Source: Amycolatopsis albispora (GTDB lineage Bacteria > Actinomycetota > Actinomycetes > Mycobacteriales > Pseudonocardiaceae). From it: 64,000 bases of DNA. Made by a program: the position numbers and the translations under genes. Position 1 is the stretch's first letter, and each line of letters begins with the position of its first letter. Under the pieces are notes generated by a model. The model did no database searches and was not told the DNA's origin. It saw only the letters and a program-made list of their open reading frames with translations. Of this stretch, positions 62,835-64,000 are shown in pieces. The stretch spans positions 7,750,001-7,814,000 of the forward strand of contig NZ_CP015163.1 in assembly GCF_003312875.1 (NCBI RefSeq). Direction: 5' to 3'.

Positions 62835-63508
62835 GCATCGCCGTCATCATCCCGTGGGGCACTGACCACGGGCAGCGTGAGCGTGTCTGGACGAAGCTCC
62901 GCGCCGAGTGGGAGCTGACCGGCCTCGACCTGATCGTGGCCGCCGATCCATTGTTCCGGCGCCCGACGAACGCCGAGTCCGGCATCGACCGGCATCCGTT
63001 CAGCGTGGGCCGCGCCATCAACAACGCGGCCAGGCTGGCGCCGCCGGAGTACGACCGGTTCATGTTGTGGGGCGCGGACCAGCTTCCCGACCCGGGCGCG
63101 ATCGCCTGGACGGCCGAGCTGATGGAGCGCCACGGCCTGGACTGGGCGTTCCCGTACAACTCCAGCGCGATGCTGTCCGGAGAGGACACCGAGCGCTACT
63201 TGGCCGGCGAGCCGGTCGAGTGGGTCACCCAGACCACCGGCTGCGTCATGCCGGGCCTGATGCTCATTACCCGCTCCGCCTTCGACAAGGTGGGCGGCTT
63301 CGACGAGCGATATCAGGGCTGGGGCTGGGAGGACGTGGACCTGATGAACCGGCTGTGCCGCGATGTGCACCCGTACCGCTCAGAGTTCTACAGCGGGCCG
63401 CTGCGGGGACTGTGGCACGACAACGAGGGTCACGCCTTCCGGGACGACACGTCCGAGGCCAATCCCAACACACGGCTGTACTTGGACACGTGGGTCCGCG
63501 GACGCTGA
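62831..63508 (+). CDS. GT-A glycosyltransferase, galactosyltransferase-like
   Basis: Protein of 225 residues: AVIIPWGTDHGQRERVW at the start, the DxD-like region FMLWGADQLPD, and the acceptor/catalytic motif GWGWEDVDLMNRL seen in family 7/27-type galactosyl/GalNAc transferases. No membrane segment. ATG 62831 overlaps the previous stop. With the GT-B enzyme it probably builds a short glycan on host envelope or phage proteins (inference). Confidence 0.85.
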   Translation: MSIAVIIPWGTDHGQRERVWTKLRAEWELTGLDLIVAADPLFRRPTNAESGIDRHPFSVGRAINNAARLAPPEYDRFMLWGADQLPDPGAIAWTAELMERHGLDWAFPYNSSAMLSGEDTERYLAGEPVEWVTQTTGCVMPGLMLITRSAFDKVGGFDERYQGWGWEDVDLMNRLCRDVHPYRSEFYSGPLRGLWHDNEGHAFRDDTSEANPNTRLYLDTWVRGR

Positions 63509-63514
63509 CGGGCG

Positions 63515-64000
63515 TTAGGACCGGAGCGCAATAAAGCGCGCCCGCGTTTTTGTGGTGATTACAGGGTCCTCGCGCAGAATAATGCCTTCTCTATCCCGCT
63601 CCCACCGTTGCCCCTCGCTATCATAGAACTGGTATTCAAGGGAAGCTGACGAGATGCAGTAGTCGACGATTTGTAGCACTTTTTGATCGCGATTCCCCTT
63701 GTTGTCAATGAACTTCGCTTCGGCCTCGCTCTCGGCATAGCTGACGACCCGTTGGAAGTAATCTTCGGAGAACTTTATGAGCTTCTGCGGTTCTGTTGTT
63801 GGTCCAAGATCACCAATGTCCCGCCAGTTGCCAAAGTGAAAAGCTTCGTCGCCGTAGTTGACCCAAACGCGGACAGCGACGTTGTAGACGGGTAGCGAGC
63901 CTGCGTTGCTGTAGAAGACCGCGAAGTCGTCTAAATCCCGGGTTACCCACATGCCGAAGCTGTAGGCGTGTCGCTCTGCGTCGCGTTGGGTGAGTTGGTC
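63515..64000 (-). CDS. Paralogue B of the membrane-anchored protein, 5' end outside window
   Basis: C-terminal 161 codons of a protein whose reading frame stays open to the window end (codons for DQLTQRDAERHAYSFG precede the first Met at 63952, matching the coiled coil of paralogue A). Shared blocks: NAGSLPVYNVAVRVWVNYG and GDLGPTTEPQKLIKF against NAAALPVYSVLAVF and DLGPTTEPEIF. The N-terminal helices are presumably beyond 64000. AT-rich and antisense to the element's other genes. Confidence 0.8.
   Translation of the reverse strand, partial: DQLTQRDAERHAYSFGMWVTRDLDDFAVFYSNAGSLPVYNVAVRVWVNYGDEAFHFGNWRDIGDLGPTTEPQKLIKFSEDYFQRVVSYAESEAEAKFIDNKGNRDQKVLQIVDYCISSASLEYQFYDSEGQRWERDREGIILREDPVITTKTRARFIALRS

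Larger units (their letters stand above)
56001..64000 (+). mobile_element. Integrative element (prophage or related), left part
   Basis: Starts where the MHS gene loses homology and runs past the window end. It is distinguished by short coupled genes, zinc-binding small proteins, a primase-polymerase/helicase, an iteron-like array, a terminase-small-subunit-like protein and lower GC in the antisense genes. Integrase, capsid genes and the right attachment site are not in the window, so prophage, ICE or satellite cannot be told apart. CTAGTCGTC occurs twice near the left end (56041, 56229). Confidence 0.8.

Overview
The window is high-GC actinobacterial DNA, most likely from a Pseudonocardiales genome (Amycolatopsis-like). 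GTG and TTG starts are common, many genes are tightly overlapped, and several genes carry a TANNNT box 6-7 nt before the start codon, as expected for leaderless transcripts. No lineage was tested by search; the placement rests on gene families and gene order.

Positions 1-11542 hold a chromosomal core block whose order matches the Mycobacterium tuberculosis Rv1333-Rv1341 region: P1 peptidase, Mec-CysO-CysM (the sulfur-carrier cysteine pathway), rhomboid, MurI, a cyclic-nucleotide-type metallo-hydrolase, RNase PH and RdgB. An ogt gene, a large Tat-exported propeller-amidohydrolase, a second rhomboid and an exported protein of unknown function are interspersed. Next comes a NACHT-ATPase/leucine-rich-repeat protein (a bacterial NLR-like candidate defence protein) that starts 1 nt after the bcp peroxiredoxin gene.

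Positions 15000-32800 are accessory chromosome: an HxlR-MFS pair, a GH25 lysozyme, a DinB-like enzyme, a whiJ/abaA-type regulatory locus (DUF397, XRE-DUF5753, HATPase), a molybdopterin oxidoreductase in which all four Fe-S ligand positions are changed, a GntR-VOC pair around a perfect 24-nt operator, a TetR-monooxygenase pair and an exported tripeptidyl aminopeptidase. A 165-bp palindrome supplies the stop codons of two convergent genes.

Positions 33042-55359 contain dnaE (with a codon-use switch at the end of its PHP domain), a TetR-lnt operon, an ATP-dependent DNA ligase, a P450, an aminoglycoside-type kinase, a MerR-thioredoxin operon, a TetR/Baeyer-Villiger monooxygenase pair, a methyltransferase, an orphan SecD-P1-like lipoprotein, a Ddn-hemerythrin fusion, a LacI regulator, and a coupled HemN-like radical SAM / double glycosyltransferase operon divergent from an exporter. 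A family of perfect or near-perfect 22-24-bp palindromes with 5-nt loops occurs three times (2499, 31114, 46926).

From about 56000 to the window end an integrative element (prophage or related) has cut an MHS-family transporter after about residue 204. It carries a structured leader, small zinc-binding proteins, a primase-polymerase/helicase followed by an 11-copy iteron-like array (candidate origin), a terminase-small-subunit-like HTH protein, two paralogous antisense membrane-type proteins and a coupled glycosyltransferase cassette. Its integrase and right end lie outside the window. No rRNA, convincing tRNA or CRISPR array was seen.
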